A stretch of DNA of 64,000 nucleotides from Dysosmobacter sp. (GCA_026169195.1 JAPFEH010000046.1:62001-126000); one strand, 5' to 3'. Positions 15,874-24,751 are shown, counted from the first letter of the stretch. Notes: generated from the letters alone by a model not told the origin. Numbers and translations are program-made.

Positions 15874-16743
15874 TCAACCGTCCTCCGGCAGAAAACCGGA
15901 GTCATCGTGGTAAAACTCCAGAAAAGAGTGGGCTTTTCCCCGGTATTTGAAACCGGGGAACGTGTCCAGCTGGACGCCGTGAACAGCCCTGAAGATGCTC
16001 TTTTCGATGTTGGGATTGGTTTTTTTCAATTCCCGCAGCAAAAGCTTCATCTCCTGACGCTTGCTTTCACCGATCCCGTCGCCGGAAGCGTCCCGCGCTT
16101 CTGTAAAGCGGCAGGCGCATTGCAGAAACCGCAGTTCATTATAGTTTCTCCAAGCGATGATGGCGTCCTCATGGACGCAGTAAAGGGGGCGGATCAGCTC
16201 CATACCGGGGAAATTTTTGCTGTGGAGCTTGGGGGGCATGGTCTGGACCTGCGCACCGTAAAAAAGCCCCAGCAAGGTGGTTTCGATCACGTCGGAGAGA
16301 TGGTGCCCCAGCGCAATTTTATTACAGCCCAGTTCCTGCGCCTTGGCGTAAAGACATCCCCGCCGCATCCGGGCGCAGAGGTAACAGGGGTTCTTGTCCA
16401 CCTGTACGGTGACATCAAAAATGTCACTTTCAAAAATGGTGACAGGGATTCCCAGCCGGCGGGTGTTCTCTTCAATGAGTGCCCGGTTTTCCGGATTGTA
16501 GCCGGGGTCCATCACCAGAAAGGTCAGCGAGAAGGGATGTTCGGTATGCTTTTGCAGCTCCTGCATGAGCTTGGCCAGCACCATGGAATCTTTTCCGCCG
16601 GAGATACACACGGCGATATGGTCTCCGGGGGATACCAGCTCATACCGCTTTACAGCGGCAATGAACGGGTTCCAGAGAGATTTTCGGTAAGTTTTGATGA
16701 GACTGCGCTCGGCAATCTCCTGTGGGGAAAGTACACGAGACAT
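15874..16743 (-). CDS. TtcA/TilS-type PP-loop ATPase, probable tRNA 2-thiolation protein
   Basis: The 289-residue protein has the PP-loop SGGKDS (about residues 47-52), which adenylates a tRNA base, the CYLCARMRRGC cysteine set in the middle (CxxC as in TtcA-like proteins, which bind a 4Fe-4S cluster) and GHHLSDVIETTLLGLFYGA, the TtcA-type histidine motif. TtcA makes 2-thiocytidine at tRNA position 32. The Clostridial subgroup is not fully characterised, so the exact base is inference. GGAGG precedes the ATG. It lies between cls and the Sel1 gene on the same strand. Confidence 0.85.
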   Translation of the reverse strand: MSRVLSPQEIAERSLIKTYRKSLWNPFIAAVKRYELVSPGDHIAVCISGGKDSMVLAKLMQELQKHTEHPFSLTFLVMDPGYNPENRALIEENTRRLGIPVTIFESDIFDVTVQVDKNPCYLCARMRRGCLYAKAQELGCNKIALGHHLSDVIETTLLGLFYGAQVQTMPPKLHSKNFPGMELIRPLYCVHEDAIIAWRNYNELRFLQCACRFTEARDASGDGIGESKRQEMKLLLRELKKTNPNIEKSIFRAVHGVQLDTFPGFKYRGKAHSFLEFYHDDSGFLPEDG

Positions 16744-16824
16744 GAAAACCTCCGGGGAATCAAAGTAATGGGAGTATAGACGAGAGGGACAGCGGGTTGC
16801 TTTGGCAGTGCGGAAAGGAAAGGG

Positions 16825-18381
16825 TCAAAGCCAGATGGCGCCGAGCCGCAGCAGGGAGGATGCCATTCGCCGCAGCCAAGGCCGCTGCTGCCACTCTGCC
16901 ATGGTATAAGGAGCGCTTTCAGACATGATGGCATCCATGTCTTCCAGCAGTTCCTCGACCACCGGCATTTGATACATCAAAACGCCGCACTCATAATGAA
17001 GCTGGAAGGTGCGGTAATCCATGTTGGTGCTGCCCACCAGCGCGACCTCACGGTCTACCAGAACGCTTTTTGCGTGAAGGAAGCCGGGGGTGTATTTATA
17101 GATTTTTACGCCATGGGCAAGCAGCTGCCCCCAATAGGTTTCTGCGACCATGTAGGCGTATTTTTTGTCCGGTACTGCCGGAACCAGCAGACGCACATCA
17201 ACGCCGGCATCTGCGGCGATGCAAAGTGCCTGCTGCATGGATTCCTCCACAGCATAATAAGGCGTTGTGATATACAGCATGTGCTCAGCGGAGGCGATCA
17301 GCTGTAAATAAGTCTCTTCAATGGGATTGTCCGGATTATTCAGCGGCCCGTCTGCAAAGGGCTGGCAAAAGCCCGGACACTCCGGCGCCTCCTGTCTGGA
17401 ACGGTAATAGTCATCCTCGTTGGCAAAGGTCCGTCCAAGCATCTTCCACATCTGCATGAACTGGACCGCCAAGCCCCAGGCGCCTTCGCCCTCAATGCGG
17501 ACGCCGCTGTCTTTCCAGTGACCGAAGCGGACAAAGAGATTGGCGTATTCGTCTGCGATATTGATGCCGCCGGTATAGGCGATCCGGCCGTCGATCACGG
17601 TGATTTTTCTGTGATCCCGATAGTTGAAGTAGATCCGGTTGACATAGCGGTGGACAGGGTTGAAAACGCCTACCTCAATGCCTGCGTTTTGGATGGTTTG
17701 CAGTGTGTCATCTGTCAGGCGGGTCAAATTGCCGAAGTCGTCAAAAATCAGATAAATTTCCACACCGGCGGCAGCGCGTTCCCGCAGTACCTGAAAGATC
17801 CGGTCCCAGATCTGCCCTTCTGCCAGAATATAATATTCCATGAAAATGGAGTGCTCTGCCGTTTTCAAATGGCGGATCAGATCATCGAAAAAATCCGCGC
17901 CGTCACCAAAATACCGGGCTGTGGTATTCCGATAGACAGGAAATCCCTTTTTTTGCAGATAAGAAGCCAGACGTCCCCAAGGCTGAGACTGGCGGCGCAG
18001 ACGGGAGAGATTGACTTCGCTGGCCATTTTCTGGCTTTCCCGCAGGGGGATGGGGGGGACCTTTCGCAGACTCAGCTGCTTTGCCTGATGGGTGCCGCCC
18101 CACAGGCAGAAGAGGATCATGCCGGCGACCGGAAGAACCATCAGCAGACACATCCATGCCAGCTTATAGCTGGGACTTCCGGTGCGTTGATAGACCCGGA
18201 TGGCCACCAGTGCGCCGGCCAGTTCCAAAAGGCCATACACATAGCTGGCTTTTTCCTGCAAAAAGTAGGTCAGGAGCAGTGTTGTGACGATTTGGGCCAA
18301 AACCGTCAGTGCGCACATGGATAAGCTGGTGGCGGCGGAGATTTTCCGCTCGATCCGCTCCGGTGGCATCTTGTTCCGCAC
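16825..18381 (-). CDS. cls: Cardiolipin synthase (phospholipase D superfamily)
   Basis: The enzyme joins two phosphatidylglycerol molecules into cardiolipin at the membrane. The 518-residue protein has two or three N-terminal membrane helices (about 20-40, 45-63, 75-95) and two HxKx4D motifs: HRKITVID in the first PLD domain and HAKSVLVD in the second, each followed by the usual G-x2-GGxN or GSTNxD segment. Length and layout fit bacterial Cls. GTG 18381 is preceded by AAAGGGTGAGG. It heads a possible cls-ttcA-sel1 unit (81 bp and 12 bp gaps). Confidence 0.95.
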   Translation of the reverse strand: MRNKMPPERIERKISAATSLSMCALTVLAQIVTTLLLTYFLQEKASYVYGLLELAGALVAIRVYQRTGSPSYKLAWMCLLMVLPVAGMILFCLWGGTHQAKQLSLRKVPPIPLRESQKMASEVNLSRLRRQSQPWGRLASYLQKKGFPVYRNTTARYFGDGADFFDDLIRHLKTAEHSIFMEYYILAEGQIWDRIFQVLRERAAAGVEIYLIFDDFGNLTRLTDDTLQTIQNAGIEVGVFNPVHRYVNRIYFNYRDHRKITVIDGRIAYTGGINIADEYANLFVRFGHWKDSGVRIEGEGAWGLAVQFMQMWKMLGRTFANEDDYYRSRQEAPECPGFCQPFADGPLNNPDNPIEETYLQLIASAEHMLYITTPYYAVEESMQQALCIAADAGVDVRLLVPAVPDKKYAYMVAETYWGQLLAHGVKIYKYTPGFLHAKSVLVDREVALVGSTNMDYRTFQLHYECGVLMYQMPVVEELLEDMDAIMSESAPYTMAEWQQRPWLRRMASSLLRLGAIWL

Positions 18382-18540
18382 AGTGCCTCACCCTTTCTGT
18401 CTTGATTTTGGCAAATAGCGCACAAGGATGGATGATAAAGTAATATTATACACAGATTCTGCCGAACCTGCAACCTTGGGCTGAAAGACGCGCTTTTTAC
18501 TTTGAAAAACCGGAAAAGAGTATCGTTTTTGTATGCGGAT

Positions 18541-19716
18541 TCACCGGTTTGACGAGGCGTTTTTTCCGCCGCGCCGGCGCAGGCTGCTCCATTTTTTCTC
18601 GGATTCCTCCTGAATTCCTTCCAGCATCATTTTCAAATTGCTCTTGAATAGCATACTGAAAAATTCCAGAAGCCCGTCTCTGGTTTCCTGATCCAGCGTT
18701 TTCATAGCTTTGATCATGGCGATCCCGGATTTCAAACCATCCTCCCGCAAGTCTGTGAGTGTCACAGCGCCGGAGGCGGTCAGCACGTCGGACATGGCGC
18801 TGACAAAGCTCTCCCTCTGGGCTGCGCTCAGACCGCGAATCCACTGACGCAGGGCCTGATCGCTTAAAAGAGCCTGACGGGTCACCTGCCGGAGGGTGAT
18901 AAAGCGGTCTCCCAATACCTGCCATGAAAAGCCGTCGTGCTGTAAAAGCCCCAGCTGATCGCTGTCTACAACGGTATAATCCTCTCCATGCTCTAACAGC
19001 ATTCCCACAACGGAGGATTTTGGAACAATGGAAAGGATGCGGTCTGCGACCCGCTGATACTCCGGACTGTCCAGCAGATCTTCGTGAAAGCCGGGGCCGT
19101 CATTGGACCAGACGGCGATCATGCGCTTTTGAAGATTGGGAGGGCTGAACACGCTGGCATATACCGCCAGATTGCCGCCCTTGGAATGTCCTCCCAACCG
19201 CAGCTTTTTTCGGGGAAACCGTTTCGCCACGGCTGCTGTATACGCAACAGCCAGCTTTTGCGCGGGGACCTCCGGCATACAGGCCAGCTCCAGATCCTCC
19301 CGCCAACCCGCCAGCGTATCATCGGTGCCGCGAAAAGCGCAGTACACGGCATGGTCGCCGGTCTCAATGGTCAGCGCCGCGAACTGTTCCCCTTTGACCA
19401 CATCCAGATGACTGGTAAAACAACTGAGCTTCATGGAACCGAAGCGGATGGAACCGGCCATTTTCCGAAGCATATCGGGAATGGCGTCCGGAATCAGAAC
19501 CCCCATATCAATGGGTTCCCCGTCGGGGAAGCGGGAGAAAAAGCACTCTGCCGCATCTCTGAGGGCGATACCGGAGCCGTGCGCAACGTCCGGAACGATG
19601 CCTGTGAAATCCACATAAGACAGCTCGGACAAAATCAGATTGTCCACTTCGTTGAACGGCGCGCATTGAAGAGACAGATCGCCTCTCCAATCCAGATAGT
19701 CCAGCAGATTTCCCAT
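18541..19716 (-). CDS. Mbeg1-like (DUF2974) alpha/beta-hydrolase
   Basis: The 391-residue protein starts GNLLDYLDWRGDLSL, the usual beginning of Mbeg1-like proteins, and has a lipase-type nucleophile elbow G-H-S-K-G (LGGHSKGGNLAVYA) about residue 160, preceded by AFRGTDDTLAGWREDL as in class-3-lipase-like folds. A late ESFVSAMSDVL region and a basic tail complete it. The substrate is unknown; a lipid or ester hydrolase is inferred. ATG 19716 is chosen because AGGAGG lies 7 bases before it; the ATG at 19722 overlaps the ribosome site. Confidence 0.82.
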   Translation of the reverse strand: MGNLLDYLDWRGDLSLQCAPFNEVDNLILSELSYVDFTGIVPDVAHGSGIALRDAAECFFSRFPDGEPIDMGVLIPDAIPDMLRKMAGSIRFGSMKLSCFTSHLDVVKGEQFAALTIETGDHAVYCAFRGTDDTLAGWREDLELACMPEVPAQKLAVAYTAAVAKRFPRKKLRLGGHSKGGNLAVYASVFSPPNLQKRMIAVWSNDGPGFHEDLLDSPEYQRVADRILSIVPKSSVVGMLLEHGEDYTVVDSDQLGLLQHDGFSWQVLGDRFITLRQVTRQALLSDQALRQWIRGLSAAQRESFVSAMSDVLTASGAVTLTDLREDGLKSGIAMIKAMKTLDQETRDGLLEFFSMLFKSNLKMMLEGIQEESEKKWSSLRRRGGKNASSNR

Positions 19717-19753
19717 GAACATTCCTCCTGTGGTGACGGTGTTTTCAGCAGTT

Positions 19754-19782
19754 ATTATATCCGGAATTCCGGTCGGGAACAA
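19754..19782 (-). promoter_or_regulatory. Promoter of the Mbeg1-like gene with palindrome in spacer
   Basis: Minus-strand TTGTTC and TATAAT are 17 bases apart. The spacer contains a perfect 12-bp palindrome CCGGAATTCCGG (19761-19772), a possible operator. Confidence 0.6.
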
Positions 19783-19860
19783 GTGCTGCGGCAAAATTGG
19801 CAGTCATTTTAAGAAGCTTCCGCTCATAGGATGTTCCATCACAACCGAGAGGTGGACAAC

Positions 19861-20454
19861 ATGACGACACTGAATCAAAATGACGTGCTGCTGGAGGGGC
19901 GTCCGACCGGGGAAGCAATCTACTCCCATGAAAATCACGGAATCCGCTTTTTCCGGTTCTTTTTGGGAGTTCCAAGGCTCTCCGGAACACCGGATACACT
20001 TCCGGTGATCGTTCCTGAGACAATGCTGGGCTGTCTGGACGGAGTTTCTCCGCTTTATGTCCGTGGTCAGCTCCGCTCTTACAATAACCGGAGCGGTGTG
20101 GGAAATAAGCTGGTGCTCGCGGTCTATGCTGCGGAGATCCGTCCGGGCATGGGAGAGGCCTGCAATCAGATCTTATTGACGGGTACCTTGTGCAAGCCGC
20201 CCGTTTTTCGGAGAACGCCGTTGGGCCGCAGTATCTGCGATTTGATGCTGGCAGTACCCCGGAGATATGGCAGGGCAGACTATCTTCCCGTCATTGCATG
20301 GGGCCAGCTGGCGGTGGAAGTCAGCAGCCTGTGCGTGGGAGACCGCCTCTCCATGGAAGGCAGGGTCCAAAGCCGTATTTACCATAAGGTCACAGACAGC
20401 GGCACGGAAGAGCGGACTGCTTATGAAGTTTCCATGATGCACCTGCTGTCCTGA
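19861..20454 (+). CDS. SSB-like protein with two OB-fold halves
   Basis: The 197-residue protein ends with a recognisable single-strand-binding-type OB fold (NQILLTGTLCKPPVFRRTPLGRSICDLMLAVPR..YLPVIAWGQLA..LCVGDRLSMEGRVQSR). The first half repeats the pattern more loosely (LEGRPTGEAIYSHENHGIRFFRFFLGVPR..DTLPVIVPE..YVRGQLRS). It lacks the acidic DDDIPF-type tail that recruits partners in housekeeping SSB. This two-domain form occurs in Clostridia beside the normal SSB; its role is not established. ATG 19861 follows GAGAGGTGG. It is transcribed divergently from the Mbeg1-like gene. Confidence 0.75.
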   Translation: MTTLNQNDVLLEGRPTGEAIYSHENHGIRFFRFFLGVPRLSGTPDTLPVIVPETMLGCLDGVSPLYVRGQLRSYNNRSGVGNKLVLAVYAAEIRPGMGEACNQILLTGTLCKPPVFRRTPLGRSICDLMLAVPRRYGRADYLPVIAWGQLAVEVSSLCVGDRLSMEGRVQSRIYHKVTDSGTEERTAYEVSMMHLLS

Positions 20455-20480
20455 GTCCGTATGTTGATGATTGAAAAGGA

Positions 20481-20519
20481 CAGCACCTGCGCACATATGG
20501 CGGCGCAGGTGCTGTTTTT
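20481..20519 (+). terminator. Terminator of the SSB-like gene
   Basis: A 12-bp stem (arms 20481-20492 and 20503-20514, CAGCACCTGCGC and complement) is followed by TTTTT. It may also end the converging minus-strand Nudix transcript. Confidence 0.85.
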
Positions 20520-20527
20520 CAACCGTA

Positions 20528-21037
20528 TTAAAATCCGAAGCGGTTCCGCATTTCAAATAAGAAACAGAGAAAGCTTCTGGGATAGGGGAGGAGGACCCCC
20601 TCCTCTTCCATAGACAGTATTTCTTCCAGCGTTACCCAGCGCACCTGACGGACTTCTTCCGGCTGCAATGTGAGACAGGAAGTGTCAAAATCCTGCGTCA
20701 CAATGTAGAAATCATCAAAACCGCCGTCAAAATTCACGGTTACCACAGGACGCTGCCCCGATAGATCCAAAGAAAGCCCAAGCTCTTCCAAGGTCTCCCG
20801 TTCCGCGGCATGGCGGCTGGTTTCTCCGGCCTCAACGCCGCCGCCTACGGATACATCCCACAATTCCGGCCAGACGGCCTTTTGGGAGGCGCGCTGCTGG
20901 ATCAGGAGCTGTCCCCGGCGGTTGAAGATGCAGACATGGATCACGATGCGGTACTCTCCCGGAACGTTCTTTTCACGGCGTTCCGCCGTGCGGCCCAGAG
21001 GGCTCCGGTCTTCCGTATAAAGATCAACCAGTTCCAT
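20528..21037 (-). CDS. Nudix hydrolase, isopentenyl-diphosphate-isomerase-like group
   Basis: The 169-residue protein contains the Nudix box as GGGVEAGETSRHAAERETLEELGL (G-x5-E-x7-REUxEExGU, with Arg/Glu in the metal-binding core) and the ELVDLYTEDRSPLGRTAERRE start shared with the YfcD/IDI-like Nudix group. The likely activity is hydrolysis of a nucleoside diphosphate derivative; substrate unknown. ATG 21037 is used because GGAGG lies 8 bases upstream. It overlaps or abuts the DUF6472 gene, so it probably ends the selenium-cluster transcript. Confidence 0.88.
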   Translation of the reverse strand: MELVDLYTEDRSPLGRTAERREKNVPGEYRIVIHVCIFNRRGQLLIQQRASQKAVWPELWDVSVGGGVEAGETSRHAAERETLEELGLSLDLSGQRPVVTVNFDGGFDDFYIVTQDFDTSCLTLQPEEVRQVRWVTLEEILSMEEEGVLLPYPRSFLCFLFEMRNRFGF

Positions 21038-21039
21038 GC

Positions 21040-21213
21040 TCACTGCCTCCGTGCTGTCCGGTAATCGTCCCCCCGCCGGTAAAAGGGGCAGGCGTTGTTG
21101 ACACCCCGCAAAAACCGTTCCATTTCATCTTCATCCAGATCCATGGTGCAGCAGTAAGCGTCCAGCTCTTCATCATAATCGTAGTATACACATTCCTCGC
21201 AGTTTGCAGCCAA
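21040..21213 (-). CDS. Small Cys-rich DUF6472-like protein
   Basis: The protein has about 57 residues with an N-terminal CEECVYYDYDEELDAYCC segment, an LDEDEMERFL helix and a final NNACPFY motif: two Cys pairs that could bind zinc, plus acidic residues. Short proteins of this type are common in Clostridia and have no known function. The likely start is TTG 21213 because GAGGTG precedes it at 6 bases; GTG 21222 is in frame but overlaps that site. It sits between DUF3343 and Nudix genes. Confidence 0.7.
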   Translation of the reverse strand: MAANCEECVYYDYDEELDAYCCTMDLDEDEMERFLRGVNNACPFYRRGDDYRTARRQ

Positions 21214-21227
21214 GCTTATCACCTCGT

Positions 21228-21464
21228 TTATAACAGGACAGCATAGATGCCGTCGATCATCAGATGCTGTGCCATGACCAGATCTTCCAGTGCGCCTTCC
21301 GCCTCAGACGGCGCTGACCAGCACAGGCCGCAGCCGGCGCTGATCGTCCGCGGAATCGGGATAAGGCGACCGGGCAGACCGGATTCCTTACAAAGACGTT
21401 CCATTTCCATGGCGGCAGCTGTGGTGCGGAAGGTCACGACGCACCGGACTTCTTTCTGCCGCAT
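21228..21464 (-). CDS. DUF3343 protein (putative Se/S-metabolism accessory), copy 1
   Basis: The 78-residue protein has the DUF3343 pattern: VVTFRTTAAAMEMERLCKESGLPGRLIPIPRTISAGCGLCWSAP, a ferredoxin-like fold with a conserved SAGCG cysteine, then a short helix. The family occurs mainly beside selenium genes, where it may handle an electron-acceptor or persulfide; no function is proven. ATG 21464 with GGAGG upstream overlaps the end of the aminotransferase gene, so it is in the same transcript. A related copy is at 34504-34740. Confidence 0.85.
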   Translation of the reverse strand: MRQKEVRCVVTFRTTAAAMEMERLCKESGLPGRLIPIPRTISAGCGLCWSAPSEAEGALEDLVMAQHLMIDGIYAVLL

Positions 21465-21465
21465 C

Positions 21466-22605
21466 TTAAACCTCCGTGGCCAGAATGCGGATGGCTTCCG
21501 CTGCCTGATCCGTTTCCGCCTCCGTATTGGCCCAGGACCAGGAAAACCGCACGGCGCCCTGCTCTTCGGTACCCAGAGCCCGATGCATCCGTGGGGCGCA
21601 GTGTGCGCCGGGCCGGACGGCGATCCCGAATCGTTCGGCAAGCTCGTCCGCCACGGTACCGGAATCATAGGTCCCGATATTCAGCGCCACCACAGGGGCC
21701 CGCCATTCCGTTGTGAAATCGCCGTAAACCGTGATGCCGGGGATCTGGTGCACCGCTTGGTAAAAGCGGCGGGCAAGCGCCATTTCATGAGAGCGGATGA
21801 GATCCATTCCAGTGGTTTCCAAAAAGTCCAGTGCCGCGCCGAGACCTGCCAGTCCATGGCTGTTGAGCGTTCCGGCCTCCAGTCTGGCAGGATAGTCGGC
21901 AGGCTGGGTTTCCAGATAGCTTTGGACGCCGGTGCCGCCCACGGCAAAGGGGCGGATCTCCACGCCCTCACGGATGCAAAGACCGCCTGTGCCCTGCGGG
22001 CCCAGAAGACTTTTGTGGCCGGTAAAGCAGACCACATCGATCTGCTGCGCCTCCATGTCAATGGGGAAGACGCCTGCGGTCTGGGAAGCGTCCAGAATCA
22101 GCAGCAGCCCGTGGGCGCGGCAGAATGTGCCGATCCAACCGATGTCCGTCAAATCGCCGGTCAGGTTGGAGGCATGGGTACAGACGACCGCTTTGGTATT
22201 GGGCCGCAGCAAATGTTCAAACTCTTCATATTGAAGCTGTCCCTGCCGGTTCGCCTGAACAAAATCCAGTCCCATACCCTGTTGGTGCAGGCGGTACAGC
22301 GGGCGCAGAACGGAATTGTGCTCCCGATCGGTAGAGATCACGTGGTCCTCCGGTCCCAGCAGGCCGTTGATGGCGATGTTCAAGGCGAGGGTCGAATTGG
22401 GGGTGAAGCACACATGATCCGCCCGTTTTGCGTGAAAAAGCCGGGCGACCTGTTCCCGCACGGAGAATACAGCCCGGGCAGACGCCAGCGCCTGTGCATG
22501 GGCGCCGCGGCCGCAATTGCCCCAAGACATCATGGCGTCAGTCATGGCCTCTACCACACCGGGGGGCTTCGGGCGGGTAGTGGCTGCATTATCCAGATAG
22601 ATCAT
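21466..22605 (-). CDS. EF2568-type class V aminotransferase / cysteine desulfurase
   Basis: The 379-residue PLP enzyme carries the Schiff-base lysine in FTGHKSLLGPQGTGGL and the catalytic Cys loop in RPGAHCAPRMHRALGT. It begins MIYLDNAATTRPKPPGVVEAM, the desulfurase start. The group (EF2568-like) consistently sits beside selD and yedF in genomes with selenium-dependent molybdenum hydroxylases, and probably provides or transfers selenium/sulfur from selenocysteine or cysteine. ATG overlaps the yedF stop (ATGA). It is not the housekeeping IscS or SufS. Confidence 0.88.
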   Translation of the reverse strand: MIYLDNAATTRPKPPGVVEAMTDAMMSWGNCGRGAHAQALASARAVFSVREQVARLFHAKRADHVCFTPNSTLALNIAINGLLGPEDHVISTDREHNSVLRPLYRLHQQGMGLDFVQANRQGQLQYEEFEHLLRPNTKAVVCTHASNLTGDLTDIGWIGTFCRAHGLLLILDASQTAGVFPIDMEAQQIDVVCFTGHKSLLGPQGTGGLCIREGVEIRPFAVGGTGVQSYLETQPADYPARLEAGTLNSHGLAGLGAALDFLETTGMDLIRSHEMALARRFYQAVHQIPGITVYGDFTTEWRAPVVALNIGTYDSGTVADELAERFGIAVRPGAHCAPRMHRALGTEEQGAVRFSWSWANTEAETDQAAEAIRILATEV

Positions 22606-23219
22606 GGCTTGATCAGCGTGCCGGCGCCTGCCAGCTTTTCCACAATGGTATACATATTCGTGGCGGTGCCGACTTCCAGCTGCTCGGTCAGGTGATAAAA
22701 GTTCAGGCAGGTGCCGCAGGTGAGGATCTCAACACCCTGCGCTTCCATCTTTTTCAGATCCTCCAGACAGTCAGAGCCTTGTGTGGTCAGTTTTGCGCCG
22801 CCGTTATAAAAGAGAAGCGTTTTCGGCAGCTGCGGCAGCTGACCTACCGCGAACAGGAAGCCCTTCATCAAAGCACGGCCGAGCTCTTCGCTGCCGCGTC
22901 CCATGACGTCGCTGTCGACAGCGACCACCAGCTCGCCGCGGCAGTCGGGGGCACAGGCGAGGGCAGGTTCCTCTGCCGGAATGATTCCCACCGGCTCCGG
23001 AACGTCCATCAGGACTGCGAAAACACCCGGTCCCCGTTTTTCTGCACGGGCGGTCAGATGGTGTCCGGAAGCCATACGGGTCAGGTTCTGCACGGCGATT
23101 TCATTGTCGATCAGGACTTCCAGCGTTCCCGCTTCTGTCATGGAACGCAGAGCATGGGTGGCTTTCACCACCGGAATGGGGCACTGTTCCCCGATGGCGT
23201 TGACGGTGATCGTTGCCAT
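22602..23219 (-). CDS. yedF: Selenium-metabolism protein YedF
   Basis: The 205-residue protein fuses an N-terminal TusA-like domain (NAIGEQCPIPVVKATHAL, residues 1-70, Cys in the CPIP motif that carries a persulfide or selenide) to a DsrE-like C-terminal domain with GTCLNFY and FYNGGAKL. This two-domain form is the TIGR03527 YedF family. Its role in selenium trafficking is inferred from genomic co-occurrence with SelD. ATG 23219 has AGGAGG upstream. It lies 48 bp after selD and overlaps the aminotransferase. Confidence 0.92.
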   Translation of the reverse strand: MATITVNAIGEQCPIPVVKATHALRSMTEAGTLEVLIDNEIAVQNLTRMASGHHLTARAEKRGPGVFAVLMDVPEPVGIIPAEEPALACAPDCRGELVVAVDSDVMGRGSEELGRALMKGFLFAVGQLPQLPKTLLFYNGGAKLTTQGSDCLEDLKKMEAQGVEILTCGTCLNFYHLTEQLEVGTATNMYTIVEKLAGAGTLIKP

Positions 23220-23267
23220 TTTGTGCAACCTCCTTGTTTGTGTCAATGTATTTGCATGGAGCGGTGT

Positions 23268-24305
23268 TCAGCGAAGGAAAATCCGTTTGCCGCCCTGATA
23301 AGGCCGCACCGTGCCGATCCGCTGCGCGCTGGGCACGCAGTGCTGCAGCTCCAAAAACAGCGCGTCTGCGTCTGCCGGATCCACCGCCATCAGCAGACCG
23401 CCTGCTGTTTGAGGATCATAGAGCAGGTCCTGTCTGGCAAGCTCTGTGTTTCCGGCATCGACGCTGTCCTCCGCAAAAGTCCGGTTGCGGTACATTCCCT
23501 CCGGAAGAATGCCCATGCGGGCCAGCTCCAGTGCCTCCGGAATCATCGCAACCTCGTCCACATACAGCTCTGCTTCCACATCGCTGCCCTGCGCCATCTC
23601 CAGCATATGGCCCAGCATACCGAAGCCCGTCACATCCGTACAGGCGTGGATCCGGTATTTTACCATGGCGTCCCTAGCTGCCTTGTTGAGCGTGGTCATC
23701 AGCTTCAGCGCAAGAGCCATGCCGTCCTCGGTGACCATATCCGCTTTGGCGGCCGTGGTGAGAACCCCGATCCCAAGCGGCTTTGTAAAGAGAAGAATGT
23801 CCCCGGGCTTGGCGCCGGAGTTGGTCAGGATCCGGTCCGGATGAACAAAGCCTGTTACAGCAAGACCGTACTTGGGCTCGTCATCCAGAATGCTGTGACC
23901 GCCGGTAATAAGAGCGCCGGCTTCATATACCTTATCATAGCCGCCCCGCAGCAGCTGGTGGACAACGTCTCCGGGCATATCTGCCGGAACAGCCATGATG
24001 TTCAAACACAGCTTCGGCTCGCCGCCCATGGCGTAAACATCGCTCAGGGCATTGGTGGCTGCAATTTGACCGAATACGTAGGGATCGTCTGCAATGGGAG
24101 GGAAAAAGTCCACGGTCTGTACCAGAGCAAGGTCCTCAGAAACCTGATAAACGCTGGCGTCGTCGCTTTTATCGAATCCCACCAGCAGATTGGGATCTTG
24201 ATGGACCTGAATCCCGTCCAGCAGCTGGGCCAGTACACCGGCCCCGACCTTGGCGCCGCATCCGGCGCACTTGGCAAGTTTTGTCAGCTTTACTTCATTT
24301 TCCAT
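23268..24305 (-). CDS. selD: Selenide, water dikinase SelD (Cys form)
   Basis: SelD makes selenophosphate from selenide and ATP, the selenium donor for Sec-tRNA, 2-selenouridine or the labile selenium cofactor. The 345-residue protein begins LTKLAKCAGCGAK; the pair corresponding to E. coli C17 and K20 is C-G-A-K, so the active-site residue is Cys, not Sec, and no in-frame TGA is needed. Later features include TVDFFPP, TNALSDVYAMGG and the TGGHSI and DPQTAGGLL motifs. It overlaps the GNAT gene by 11 bp. No selA or selB is nearby. Confidence 0.95.
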   Translation of the reverse strand: MENEVKLTKLAKCAGCGAKVGAGVLAQLLDGIQVHQDPNLLVGFDKSDDASVYQVSEDLALVQTVDFFPPIADDPYVFGQIAATNALSDVYAMGGEPKLCLNIMAVPADMPGDVVHQLLRGGYDKVYEAGALITGGHSILDDEPKYGLAVTGFVHPDRILTNSGAKPGDILLFTKPLGIGVLTTAAKADMVTEDGMALALKLMTTLNKAARDAMVKYRIHACTDVTGFGMLGHMLEMAQGSDVEAELYVDEVAMIPEALELARMGILPEGMYRNRTFAEDSVDAGNTELARQDLLYDPQTAGGLLMAVDPADADALFLELQHCVPSAQRIGTVRPYQGGKRIFLR

Positions 24306-24750
24306 CTGTGTCCGCCTCTCTTCGTAAATAAATCATATCCCGCAGCAAGAGCCCCTCTTCCCAGATGGGATGGTCATAGTGCTCAGTGAAGAAATTCCGG
24401 ACCCTGCGGACCGGATGAAAGCCGCAGGCGCGGTAAAAGGCCAGTGTGCCCGGCACCTCGCCGGTTCCCAGCTCTACGGCATCCTCTGCATACATCCCGC
24501 AGACGGCCAACAGCAGCTTCCTGCCGATTCCGTGCCGCTGGCGGGCAGGCGCAACCGCCAGATTTTTCACTTCCACCACATGGGGAGATGTCCGCAGCAC
24601 CACGCAGACCGCCAGAGTCTCTCCTGCTTCCTCGCAGACATAAAGGGTCCCGCGCTCCAGATACCGTGCGATCATGTCTTCCTGTTCGTCGCCCAGCAGC
24701 AGGAGGGGAAGATAGTCCCATTGATTGGATGAAATTTGACGAATCACCAT
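24295..24750 (-). CDS. GNAT-family acetyltransferase
   Basis: The 151-residue protein shows the GNAT fold: VKNLAVAPARQRHGIGRKLLLAV (motif A with the R-x2-G-x-G acetyl-CoA pyrophosphate loop) and LGTGEVPGTLAFYRACGFHPVRR (motif B). The substrate is unknown. It starts one base before the yqeB stop and overlaps selD by 11 bp, so it is translated from the same message. GNAT proteins recur in such selenium loci, but no role in selenium handling is established. Confidence 0.88.
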   Translation of the reverse strand: MVIRQISSNQWDYLPLLLLGDEQEDMIARYLERGTLYVCEEAGETLAVCVVLRTSPHVVEVKNLAVAPARQRHGIGRKLLLAVCGMYAEDAVELGTGEVPGTLAFYRACGFHPVRRVRNFFTEHYDHPIWEEGLLLRDMIYLRREADTDGK

Positions 24751-24751
24751 A

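Noticed and set aside
23268-24305. Possible selenocysteine in SelD
   Set aside because: The active-site position is encoded as Cys and the frame has no internal TGA.
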